A stretch of 38,382 bases of DNA from an uncultured Planctomycetaceae bacterium (GTDB lineage Bacteria; Planctomycetota; Planctomycetia; Planctomycetales; Planctomycetaceae). Below the pieces are notes generated by a model. It did no database searches. It was given only the letters and a program-made list of their open reading frames with translations, and had not been told where the DNA came from. This document shows positions 17,323-27,039 of the stretch, piece by piece. Both the position numbers and the translations under genes were made by a program. Where the stretch lies: assembly GCA_903871805.1 (NCBI GenBank), contig CAIQIE010000144.1:1-38382 (forward strand), given 5' to 3'. Position 1 is the stretch's first letter; every line of letters starts with the position of its first letter.

Positions 17323-20300
17323 TTATTCCTTCGCTGGTACATCGCTTGCGGGGGCGTTTCCGGCATCAGGCTGTTCGCGCGGCCCTGCGTCGCTGCCTGG
17401 TGCGGGTGGCGCTGGGCGTTTCCATGTTCCATCAAGCATCTGCTGGACGGTTGTCTGCAGTTCTTCTGCAGATCCGGGGCGATATCCCACGTGGACATCT
17501 TCCACCAGATTTCCGGGGCTGATAACCACCGTATGAGGAATACCGGATACGCGAAATTGCTCGCCCACGCTGCCCGTTCTGTCGAGCGCTACGAGGGGAG
17601 TCAATTTCTTTTCGGCCAGAAAGGCACGGATCTGATCGGCTGATTCCTGCTGATTTACAGCGACGAATATCACTTTTTCTGTATCAAATTTGCGGACCGC
17701 ACTGAGGTACTCAGGAAGTGCGGCAACACATGGACCACACCATGTGGCCCAGAAATCAAGGATGATCACCTTGTCTTTGTGTTCACTCAGTCGGAATGTG
17801 GAGCCGTCGAGCCGGGGCAGTTCAAAATCCGGGGCGATTGAGCCGATCAGGGCTGCTGCTTCGGAGTTTCCGCCGTCGGATTGAGGGACATCCCAGTCCG
17901 GTTCCTTTGCGGGTTCGGCAATCCACTGCTGAAACGCAATAGCGACAGGCGCATCTTCCGGATTGCCAATTCGCATTTCCTGAATACTTCTGGCCGGAAT
18001 GCGAATCGGCCCCAGTACCTTAGAAGAGCACACCAGGGACTCTGCGTCCAGTTTTTCAGGCATTGCCGTTATGCGGTAGCCATCGGCCAGAAAGAGCTGC
18101 ACCTGGGAGTTGTTTTCCTCGGTCGGCCCTGTGATGAAACCGGAATCCTCTGCGGACGACTGTTCTGAGGGCTCTTTCTTTCGCGATTCAAGCTGTACGA
18201 TTGCTGCGATGCGACTTCTGTTAATTCTTAGAGGTTCCAGCCGGGATTCGAACTGTACGTCTTCCGCATTGATGGAAACCAGTCGACCTCTCAGAACATC
18301 TCCGTTGGAAGCAATCAGAGCATGGGTTGGCGGATTGTTGCGACGAAATCGGGGAACGGTGAGCGTTGTCTGGCGCACTTCATCTTCAATGAACTGGCGA
18401 ATGGATCCTCCGGACAGGTTGTCGATTTCAAATTCTGAAATCTGCACTCCTGATCCCTCTTTTACAAGACCATTCACAACGGTCTGGCCGGCAGAGTTGA
18501 TGTTTGCGTGAAATGCAAGGCTCCGCGTTTCTGCTCCTGCCGGATTGAGACGAAAGGACGTGACATCCTGACCATTGACGTTAATAAAAATTTTTCCATC
18601 TCGCATCACCAGTCGGACGTCTGCCTTCCTTTTCGGGACGCGGACGAGGTCCTTTTGATTCTGCATGTTGAAACCACCGAAGAAACCGTTCTGCTGCTGT
18701 GGTGAGAGGGGTTGGTCATGAATTCGAAGCGAGTTTTCCATGATGGTGAATACCACATGCGATGCTTCTTTACTCAGACGGCCGGATCCGCCGCAGAGTG
18801 ACACCATCAGGTGACCGTAACACTGCGGTGGCCATTGCAGCTGAAAGCGAATGGTATCTCCGGTCAGGATGGATGGATGGGTGTAGCTGACATTGCCACG
18901 AAACTGGATCGACTTACGATCGTCCGAGCGAACCACGCGGCCTTTCCACTCCGGCGCTGCAAAATCCCGCTGATGGGTTCGATTTGAGGCAGAAAGTTCC
19001 ACAGCACGAATCGCAGACAGCGGCAGTGTCTTCATGCCAGCCAGCGGAGAGGACAGACTGACGGAGTCTTCATTCCACAAATCCACACGGCATGGCAGGA
19101 CATCATCATTGGAAAGGTAAACCACATCGGGAAAGCCTTTCAGCAGATCCGGATTTTCGGAGAAGTGCGCGATGCCGGAACGTCTGAGAATTCTGGCGTT
19201 CCCGTTTTGTGCCAGAGCAACAGATTGTACACCTCCCAGAGGCATCCAGCGGATGGGGGAATCTGCTGGCCCGTCAAAGGACAAAGAACCCTGAAGTGAA
19301 CCATCAGCATGAAACAGTTGATCCTGGGTCGTTTCTTTGACCTCTGACCGGGCGAAGGTCACTGCAGACAGGGTATTTGTCTGGCAGATCACCGGCGCAG
19401 TCGACCAGGAAGTCAGGAGCTCGGCAGCACCATCGCGAATGGAGACGAGGTTCCCGGAAATCGCTGCTCCGTCACTCCAGCTGAGCTGTGTTTTTCCTGT
19501 TTCCGTTGCCTGCTGGTCGATTTGAAAGACCATTGTACTCAGTTCAGAAATCTTAAGATCTCGTGACCCATTTTGTTGTTCCAGAGTCAGTCCATCGGAT
19601 TGAGCGGGGTTGGGACGGATGTTTCCGAACAGAACGTCTCCAGCCAGCGTCTCGACACGCGTTCCGGTGCCATTGACTACCTGAGGTTCCCTGCCATCCC
19701 ACTCACTGATACGAAGTCGACGGATCGTCATCGCACCAGCGCCGTTTCGGAATAACATTCCGTATCGACCCTCTTTAGTTGCGGCAAGTGCGTCCGGGGA
19801 CAGTGCCGGGTCAGGAGCCGGCTCACCTTCGGACAGTTGTTGTGGATCAAAAGAGATGTCTCCCAGCTTTTCTCCCGTGGCCAGAAAGACAGACGCGGTT
19901 CCGGAGGAGAAATCCGCGAACAGCTGCAGGTGCAGAGTTTTTTCCTGATCATTCAGGGGCTTCAGAAGTGTGAATGTCTCTTTTCGGGCGAGTACCAGCG
20001 AATCGATCCATGTTTCCACTCGCAGTCCGCTTTTTCCATTGCGTCCGACAGACATCAGAAAGGAGGGACGGTTCCCGAAATTCAACTGGACCTCAATCAA
20101 AGCCTTTTTCGGAAGGGTCAGGGGCAGGAACAGCGTTGCATCCTCTCGAGATGTTTTCAGGGAGCCATCAGGGTCTGCTGTCCATCGTGGCTGAGTGGTG
20201 GCTGCTGCGGATTCTTCCGACTTCTTCCCCATCTGGCGTTCGGCATTCTGCATTACGGCTCTGCGCATCTGCAGAAGCATTTCTTCGTCCTGACTGGAAC

Positions 20301-20793
20301 GTCGGAAAGCCGGCTGCCATCCGCGCAGGCCAAGCGGCCCATTGAAGACGACGCCTGCGGACAATTGCAGTCTCTGGAGCAGCCGAATCTCATTGCGTTT
20401 GAGCTGAGTCGTTCCGGTGCGGGAACTTTGGATCGTGAGTGTGTCCTCTGTGATGCCGACGAAGGTTCCGTAAAGCACGTCGCCATTTCGAAACAGAACC
20501 CGAAAGATGTCCTTGTCAGAATGTGTCTCTTCGGGAAGAGTTGGAAATTTGAGGGCGGACAGATGGGAAACGCGAATTCGGAGTGGTTCTGTAAACAGAG
20601 GTGATTGCCATGTCAGTAATTCTGCGTCTGCGGAGACCAGGGTTCCGGACAACTGATCACCGTCATGCCAGTGCAGAAATGTCTGGTTGAAGCGATTTGC
20701 CGGGGGGGCGGACTGGGCGTGCAACGGCTGCGGGACAAGCGCGAACAGACCTAAGAGCGACAGAAGGAGGACTGTTCGTGATTCAGAGTGCAT
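17323..20793 (-). CDS. Giant secreted protein with repeated beta modules and C-terminal TlpA-like redoxin
   Basis: A 1156-residue exported protein (signal peptide about 1-26, ending LHAQSA). The C-terminal domain (985-1125) is a TlpA/AhpC-TSA thioredoxin fold with Cys1019-Gly-Pro-Cys1022 (WATWCGPC) and the cis-Pro element SGIPHTVV. The rest shows eight divergent copies of a 35-45-residue beta module, typified by NGDVLRGRLVS followed by an alternating strand and a final I-x-A-I/V-x-L, at about 39-83, 97-142, 378-423, 435-480, 492-527, 557-600, 824-868 and 897-942. Two regions (205-365 and 610-795) resemble concanavalin-like jelly rolls, for example MRDGKIFINVNGQDV. I do not know a characterised protein of this architecture. 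It may be a periplasmic or surface protein that binds a ligand and delivers a disulfide reductase or oxidase activity. The tail is Pro/Ala-rich. Confidence 0.85.
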   Translation of the reverse strand: MHSESRTVLLLSLLGLFALVPQPLHAQSAPPANRFNQTFLHWHDGDQLSGTLVSADAELLTWQSPLFTEPLRIRVSHLSALKFPTLPEETHSDKDIFRVLFRNGDVLYGTFVGITEDTLTIQSSRTGTTQLKRNEIRLLQRLQLSAGVVFNGPLGLRGWQPAFRRSSQDEEMLLQMRRAVMQNAERQMGKKSEESAAATTQPRWTADPDGSLKTSREDATLFLPLTLPKKALIEVQLNFGNRPSFLMSVGRNGKSGLRVETWIDSLVLARKETFTLLKPLNDQEKTLHLQLFADFSSGTASVFLATGEKLGDISFDPQQLSEGEPAPDPALSPDALAATKEGRYGMLFRNGAGAMTIRRLRISEWDGREPQVVNGTGTRVETLAGDVLFGNIRPNPAQSDGLTLEQQNGSRDLKISELSTMVFQIDQQATETGKTQLSWSDGAAISGNLVSIRDGAAELLTSWSTAPVICQTNTLSAVTFARSEVKETTQDQLFHADGSLQGSLSFDGPADSPIRWMPLGGVQSVALAQNGNARILRRSGIAHFSENPDLLKGFPDVVYLSNDDVLPCRVDLWNEDSVSLSSPLAGMKTLPLSAIRAVELSASNRTHQRDFAAPEWKGRVVRSDDRKSIQFRGNVSYTHPSILTGDTIRFQLQWPPQCYGHLMVSLCGGSGRLSKEASHVVFTIMENSLRIHDQPLSPQQQNGFFGGFNMQNQKDLVRVPKRKADVRLVMRDGKIFINVNGQDVTSFRLNPAGAETRSLAFHANINSAGQTVVNGLVKEGSGVQISEFEIDNLSGGSIRQFIEDEVRQTTLTVPRFRRNNPPTHALIASNGDVLRGRLVSINAEDVQFESRLEPLRINRSRIAAIVQLESRKKEPSEQSSAEDSGFITGPTEENNSQVQLFLADGYRITAMPEKLDAESLVCSSKVLGPIRIPARSIQEMRIGNPEDAPVAIAFQQWIAEPAKEPDWDVPQSDGGNSEAAALIGSIAPDFELPRLDGSTFRLSEHKDKVIILDFWATWCGPCVAALPEYLSAVRKFDTEKVIFVAVNQQESADQIRAFLAEKKLTPLVALDRTGSVGEQFRVSGIPHTVVISPGNLVEDVHVGYRPGSAEELQTTVQQMLDGTWKRPAPPAPGSDAGPREQPDAGNAPASDVPAKE

Positions 20794-21223
20794 ATCTGCC
20801 TGCCGGTTTTGAAAAGTGCGGTAGATGCTTCCTGAGGGGCTGCAGTTCTTTTTGTGTTTTCGGCGTCCGGTAGGGCGAGTTGGTCCCAGCGGATGATCTG
20901 ATGCCTGTTTTTAAAGGTTCCTCGGAAGTGTGAAGGGTATCCGAGAATTGTTCGGAACAACACGGGCGACCGGGGATTTTTTACGTTCCGGTCGGGAGAA
21001 ACCTCCATCAGACAATTGTTTCCTGTCTCGTGGAAATAGAAAATCGCGTCGGACTTCCTTGAGATTGCTGCTGTCCGGCGGAGGTACCGCGGGCATTTTG
21101 GCAAAAAAGACTGACATCCTACCTGTCACCGGCGCGGGTTCCGGCGTCTTTTCTGACCTGGCAGCGACGGGGGGATTGATCCCCGATCCATGTTTGAGCA
21201 TGATTGACCATCAGGAGCAACAG
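20794..21223. other. Divergent intergenic region
   Basis: This 430-bp gap separates the leftward redoxin giant from the rightward DUF1080 gene and should hold both promoters. The DUF1080 frame is open back to 20930, but that part lacks a signal peptide and a ribosome site and is treated as non-coding. I see no repeat or RNA gene. Confidence 0.5.
21213..21217 (+). promoter_or_regulatory. Ribosome binding site of the DUF1080 gene
   Basis: AGGAG lies six bases before the ATG at 21224. It decides the start in favour of 21224, where a signal peptide begins, over upstream in-frame ATGs at 20930 and 21200. Confidence 0.8.
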
Positions 21224-22973
<1,750 letters not shown>

Positions 22974-23450
22974 ATTGTCCGGACTTCGGACTGACGGAAC
23001 CCGCTGCTGCAAGTGCCGGATCAATACAACGGCGCAGGAGATGGGCGCAGGCTTTATGGTTTGCCTGCGGTCAGCCTTTTTCGCACAAAGGTTGATGAAT
23101 TGCTGGTGAGCGGCAAATTTCCTGAGCGTCTGGTGTCGCGTGTCAGTCTCAATGTGCACAGTCGGAGCATTCGGTATCTCAGGCTCAACAGGTGCTGCAG
23201 GTCTTCACTGGAAGGACAGGAACGGTCTCAGATGTTCCGGTCGAGCATCTGGAAAAAGTCCTGAGCGCTTTCCGGGGAACTTTCGATACTCCGTGTGTTC
23301 GCAGTGTGGAAATACTGCCGCAGAAGAGTGCTGCGTCTACGTGTCTGTCATGGATGCGGTCCTTGAAACCTGCTGCTGAGTTCCGCTGTTGACGGACTGG
23401 TCTGAGTCAGTCAGCCGAGTTCAGGTTCGGTAATTTGTCAGGGTTACCCG
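22974..23450. other. Intergenic region after hemB
   Basis: This 477-bp gap lies between two rightward genes. Apart from the hairpin at 23046-23081, which may end the hemB transcript, I see no gene, repeat or RNA. Short open frames in it lack ribosome sites and recognisable sequence. Confidence 0.5.
23046..23081 (+). terminator. Candidate terminator after hemB
   Basis: A perfect 7-bp stem (cgcaggc 23046-23052 with gcctgcg 23063-23069) and a ten-base loop are followed after seven bases by five T (23077-23081). The gap before the T-run makes it a weak rather than a standard intrinsic terminator. Confidence 0.4.
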
Positions 23451-23936
23451 ATGTCCATTGAAGAACTGCTTGAACAGATGGAGCAGTATCGATTACGCAG
23501 GGAGCAGCGGGATTATCGACCAGACTGGCTGAAGCGGTTTGTCGAGAGTGTCGCAGGGCTTTTCGAGCCGTTGACGAATGTCGGCCGAGTCGGATACGAC
23601 TGCCAGGTGGATGAACGCGGTTGGACGATTTGCCTGTACATTGGAACTACCGAGATTATCGGTGGTCCCCGAGACGGTCAGATTGATCACGCCAGTTTCT
23701 GCATCGATTTGCTTCAGCTTCAGAAATTTTTTGAAACCATCGATCGTCTGGAATGGTTTTCGGTGTCGGGTAGTGCGACAGAAAACAATCCGATTGCGGT
23801 CAAGTCGTTACTGTCGGTGCATGGAAAAGTGTCAGGCGGAGGCCAGGTGCGACTTGAATTGCTTGGAACGCCTCCAAACGTCGTAAAGCCCGGGCTTCAT
23901 CTTCGTCCTGATGGGGTTCTTTACGAGACATTGTGA
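23451..23936 (+). CDS. Hypothetical protein, no recognised domain
   Basis: A 161-residue soluble protein that I do not recognise. It starts with a charged helix (IEELLEQMEQYRLRREQRDY), followed by an amphipathic stretch WLKRFVESVAGLFEPL. From about residue 42 it appears beta-rich (VGYDCQVDERGWTICLYIGT, GQIDHASFCIDLL). There is no signal peptide or membrane helix. AGGG lies about seven bases before the ATG. The clear alternation of strands and the absence of low-complexity sequence support a real gene. The neighbours (hemB and an AlkC-type gene) give no functional hint. Confidence 0.7.
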   Translation: MSIEELLEQMEQYRLRREQRDYRPDWLKRFVESVAGLFEPLTNVGRVGYDCQVDERGWTICLYIGTTEIIGGPRDGQIDHASFCIDLLQLQKFFETIDRLEWFSVSGSATENNPIAVKSLLSVHGKVSGGGQVRLELLGTPPNVVKPGLHLRPDGVLYETL

Positions 23937-24075
23937 CATTTCTAAACGACTCTTCGAGCCGGGCTGCAGCATATCACCGGATTTTAACTGCTGTGTGTGC
24001 TGCTGCCCACAGGGAATCATGTTTGTTTCGGGCTTCCTGTGAATCCTGAAATGGGCGGAAAAGCGGGTGTGGCTC

Positions 24076-24115
24076 CGGCACTCCGGCGGAACTTCTCAAC
24101 TCCGCCGGAGTGCCG
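24076..24115 (+). repeat. Perfect 15-bp inverted repeat (hairpin)
   Basis: cggcactccggcgga (24076-24090) and tccgccggagtgccg (24101-24115) are perfect reverse complements around the loop acttctcaac. The stem is GC-rich and would be very stable in RNA. A weak T-rich stretch (gtttt) follows eight bases later. It may be a terminator for the preceding gene or a leader element for the AlkC-type gene. Confidence 0.75.
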
Positions 24116-24251
24116 TACCTGTTTTCATTCGCGGCTTGCCCGGCAGGAACTTTGAACGGCGATGGTCAGGGTATCAGTGACCCGTCCACGAGTGTGATCC
24201 CCCCGGCGCTGGGTTTCCTGGGCAGGATTGGGCTCAGCGGAGGTACGCTCC

Positions 24252-24257
24252 GGAGAG
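24252..24257 (+). promoter_or_regulatory. Ribosome binding site deciding a GTG start
   Basis: GGAGAG lies eight bases before a GTG at 24266. The resulting protein begins just before the first conserved AlkC-type segment. A GTG at 24110 inside the hairpin has no ribosome site, and the ATG at 24290 has only a weak one. Confidence 0.6.
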
Positions 24258-24265
24258 ACAACGCT

Positions 24266-25099
24266 GTGAACGAAATCCCCGCGTCCATCATGACCCGCAG
24301 AGGAGCTCGAACGACGGCCCTTGTGCCGCCTGACGTGAGAAGCCTGCTGGATCGAGGCTGCATCGAAACAAAGAACCTCAGCGAATGGCTGATTGTCGAT
24401 CACTACAGCCTTGCCATGACCGTTTTTGCCGATCGGCAGTGGCAAAGCCTGCGGAATGAACTTTGTGTTCTTCGAGAGCGACAGCCGGGACGAACGGCGT
24501 TAGGGAAAATTCAGGATATTGGTCGATGTCTTGCCGCCCGTGCAGCGGTCGACGAAGCCGAAAGACTGCGGCACATCGTTCAGGAGCATCCTTCTGATAG
24601 TGTCAGGTGCTGGGGCTGCATTATGATCGGCCAGCATCGTTCGGCAGGTCTTGCCGAAATGCTGCCGATGATTCGGCCATACGCGATGGATAGGAACAGC
24701 AGTGTTCGTGAACTCGCATGGCTTGCGCTGCGGGAGAGAGTGATCTCTGATCCGGAAAAGGCGATCGATTTGCTGCAACCATGGACAGGGGATGCAGAGG
24801 AGCGGATTCGTCGATTTGCCAGCGAACTCACAAGGCCCCGTGGTGTCTGGTGTCGGAAGATCGACCGATTTTGTGAAGACCCCGGACTGGGACTGCCCCT
24901 GTTGAACCCCCTGCATTCCGACTTATCGAAGTATGTTCGTGATTCGGTAGGCAACTGGTTGAATGATGCCTCAAAGACGCAACCGGAGTTTGTGCGGCAG
25001 ATCTGCCACGAATGGCAGCAGAAGTCGGAAACTCCTGAAACACGTTACATCGTTCGACGAGCCACCCGAACCCTGAAAAGGCGTGAAGAATCCTGTTAA
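24266..25099 (+). CDS. AlkC-type HEAT-repeat DNA alkylation repair protein
   Basis: A 277-residue all-helical protein of the AlkC/AlkD superfamily (COG4335 type), which recognises alkylated bases through a curved HEAT-repeat solenoid. The N-terminal motif RRGARTTALVPPDVRSLLDR, then ETKNLSEWLIVDHYSL, matches the family opening. The C-terminal signature is LLNPLHSDLSKYVRDSVGNW, then LNDASKTQPEFVRQICHEW and IVRRATRTLKR. Repeats of RxxAxxLTRPRG type in the middle fit the HEAT array. It may excise or process 3-methylated purines, but the exact lesion is unknown. GTG at 24266 is the best start (GGAGAG eight bases upstream). The gene stands alone; no ada or alkA neighbour is seen. Confidence 0.82.
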   Translation: MNEIPASIMTRRGARTTALVPPDVRSLLDRGCIETKNLSEWLIVDHYSLAMTVFADRQWQSLRNELCVLRERQPGRTALGKIQDIGRCLAARAAVDEAERLRHIVQEHPSDSVRCWGCIMIGQHRSAGLAEMLPMIRPYAMDRNSSVRELAWLALRERVISDPEKAIDLLQPWTGDAEERIRRFASELTRPRGVWCRKIDRFCEDPGLGLPLLNPLHSDLSKYVRDSVGNWLNDASKTQPEFVRQICHEWQQKSETPETRYIVRRATRTLKRREESC

Positions 25100-25922
25100 A
25101 GCCGGCGTCGACGGGTTCATGTGTTCGTGAATGGTCAGAGTGCAGGCGTGAGTTCAGTTCTGCTGGACAGTGTTGCCTCTCCTGAACAAAGTGTTCACAG
25201 ACCCGGATAAAGTTCTGTTTCTGCAGAAATTGCGATTCGAACGTCGGATCGGTGAGCCTTGAGTCGTTGGAGTGATTCTTTCTGCCGACTGTTAACGCCG
25301 AATTCGGTTGAAAATGCCGAACCCGTCGATCCGGCCTTAAAACTCTGTAAAACAGGGTTTCATCCGTCTGGACAATACAAACCGGCCTCCGGTATCAACC
25401 CGCCCGCATCGTGACCGGAACCGAACTGTGACAGGAACGGAACTGAGTTCTCGGTGACGTGGAGGCATCGGAATCAAGGAAGATTCTGATGTGTCTGCGG
25501 CAACCAACGGGCCTTGCCTGAACTTCGGTTGCGACGGATGAAATCGGAGGATTGACCTCGCGAAGAAATCCGTATGTGGCCGGAAGAGTAGTCTGACAGG
25601 AGACTGATCCGCGGGCTTCAGCAGCTTTTGCTGAAGGGATTGGAATCCAGGGTGGTTACTTATCAGTCAGAGCATGTGTAAGAAGCAGTAAAGGAAGAAC
25701 CGAACAACACTGCGGTGTGCGGATTTGGACGGAAGTGACAGCTTCACAGTTGTGAGGTTGCCTTGTTGAGTGACAGCTGCGTAAAGCGGAAGTTCAGAAA
25801 ACGAGGCAGGGACTTTACGTATTGTGCTGATTGTGCTGATGTTCGAAGCAAGCTGTGCCGATAATGACAGACACGAGTCGTTATCGCTGCAGTCGCACTT
25901 GCTGTTCGTCATGGAGGATTGA
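25100..25922. other. Long intergenic region before the FliA-type sigma gene
   Basis: This 823-bp gap is the longest in the window. I see no convincing gene on either strand. One short hairpin is present: cttcagca (25616-25623) and tgctgaag (25629-25636) around gcttt, without a T-run. The length suggests a regulated promoter or leader for the sigma gene, but no defined element is recognisable. Confidence 0.5.
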
Positions 25923-26699
25923 ATGGCTACAAAGGTCAGTGAAGATGTTTCTGTGGTCTGGGTGGCATACAAAAAAGACCAGACCAATCAGGAACTGCGG
26001 AACCGCCTGATGGAGCGGTATCTGCCGCTGGTCAGATACAATGCTGAACGGGTGTGGTCAAAACTCCCTGAAGGCGTTGACCTGAATGATTTAATGTCAG
26101 CCGGAGTTTTCGGGCTGATGGACGCGATTGAAGCGTTCGATATGGATCGCGGTGTGAAGTTCGAGACCTATTGTGTGCCTCGAATTCGCGGTGCGATGCT
26201 TGACGAACTTCGAACCATGGACTGGGTGCCGCGACTTGTTCGCAGCAAAGCCAGTAAGGTCGAGGCTGCTCGCAAGGTGGTCGAGGCTCGCGTTGGGCGT
26301 CCGCCGACCGAGTCAGAAATCGCCGAGCAGATGAGTCTCTCGATTCATGAATTCGAAAGACTTCGTGCGGAAGCCAGCGCGGTGAATCTGGTCAGTCTCG
26401 AAAAGAAATGGTACGAGACCGACAGCTACAAGGATGTTCGGGAAGTGGACGTCGTTGAAGACGTTCGCTGCGAAGATCCCACCGATGGTATTCAGAAAAC
26501 GGATCTGATGAAGCTCGTCACCAAAGGGCTGAACAGAAACGAACGTCTGATCATCATTCTGTACTATTACGAAGAGTTAACGATGAAGGAAATCGGTAAC
26601 ACGCTCGGCTTGTCCGAGTCTCGTGTCAGCCAGATGCACTCCAGTATCGTTGCTCGCCTGAAGGAACAACTTGATCGCCGTCGGCCGGAATTCGGCTGA
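25923..26699 (+). CDS. FliA/WhiG-family (sigma-28 type) RNA polymerase sigma factor
   Basis: A 258-residue group 3 sigma factor. Region 2 covers about residues 25-98, with YLPLVRYNAERVW, LMSAGVFGLMDAIEAFD and RGVKFETYCVPRIRGAMLDE, which are typical of FliA/WhiG. Region 3 (about 100-155) carries VGRPPTESEIAEQMSLS. Region 4 (about 195-250) ends in the helix-turn-helix EELTMKEIGNTLGLSESRVS. GGAGG lies seven bases before the ATG. In motile bacteria this factor drives late flagellar and chemotaxis genes, but no flagellar gene or flgM is in this window. A clear terminator follows 30 bp after the stop. I leave the symbol empty because WhiG-like roles are also possible. Confidence 0.93.
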   Translation: MATKVSEDVSVVWVAYKKDQTNQELRNRLMERYLPLVRYNAERVWSKLPEGVDLNDLMSAGVFGLMDAIEAFDMDRGVKFETYCVPRIRGAMLDELRTMDWVPRLVRSKASKVEAARKVVEARVGRPPTESEIAEQMSLSIHEFERLRAEASAVNLVSLEKKWYETDSYKDVREVDVVEDVRCEDPTDGIQKTDLMKLVTKGLNRNERLIIILYYYEELTMKEIGNTLGLSESRVSQMHSSIVARLKEQLDRRRPEFG

Positions 26700-27039
26700 C
26701 AGAAGTCAGGAAGATTCTCTTTCATGAAGACCTCTGCCTCTGGCAGAGGTTTTTTTTTGCGCGGTTGGGGGCATTGGCTGCACTCCGGTTTCCCTCTCAG
26801 CCCGAATGTCAGTCTGCACATTCGCACATGCAGAAATTTGCCGCGACAGTCGTCATGCGGGCTTTCAGGAACGATGAGTATGCAGGATGGCCACGCGGCA
26901 GAGTTTCCGAGGGAAGCCGCGACTTTCAGTCTCCTCCGTTGATCTGTGGTATCCCGTTTGACATACTGGGCAGACTGCGTTCCTTACGAAGTCCCATCCT
27001 GGGACATTCACATCCGGCCCCGCCATTCCGGAGTTACTC
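26700..27039. other. Intergenic region with terminator
   Basis: This 340-bp gap begins with the terminator of the sigma gene (26730-26758). The rest, before DUF1501 gene 2, holds no gene or repeat that I can support. Confidence 0.5.
26730..26758 (+). terminator. Rho-independent terminator after the sigma gene
   Basis: A perfect 9-bp stem (acctctgcc 26730-26738 with ggcagaggt 26742-26750), a three-base loop and eight further T (26751-26758) form a textbook intrinsic terminator 31 bp after the stop codon. Confidence 0.95.

Larger units (their letters stand above)
23937..24265. other. Intergenic region with strong hairpin before the AlkC-type gene
   Basis: This 329-bp stretch separates the hypothetical gene from the AlkC-type gene. 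It contains the perfect 15-bp hairpin at 24076-24115. The downstream frame is open through most of it, but the hairpin and the ribosome site argue for a start at 24266. Confidence 0.5.

Noticed and set aside
18236..18258. Reverse-strand sequence resembling a tRNA T-arm (ggttcgaatccc-like)
   Set aside because: It is inside the redoxin giant, where it codes for a conserved beta-module strand, and no acceptor stem, D-arm or anticodon arm can be folded around it.
20930..21223. A 98-codon upstream extension of the DUF1080 protein
   Set aside because: The signal peptide and AGGAG ribosome site both point to ATG 21224; the extension is Arg/Gly-rich and unlike an exported protein's N-terminus.
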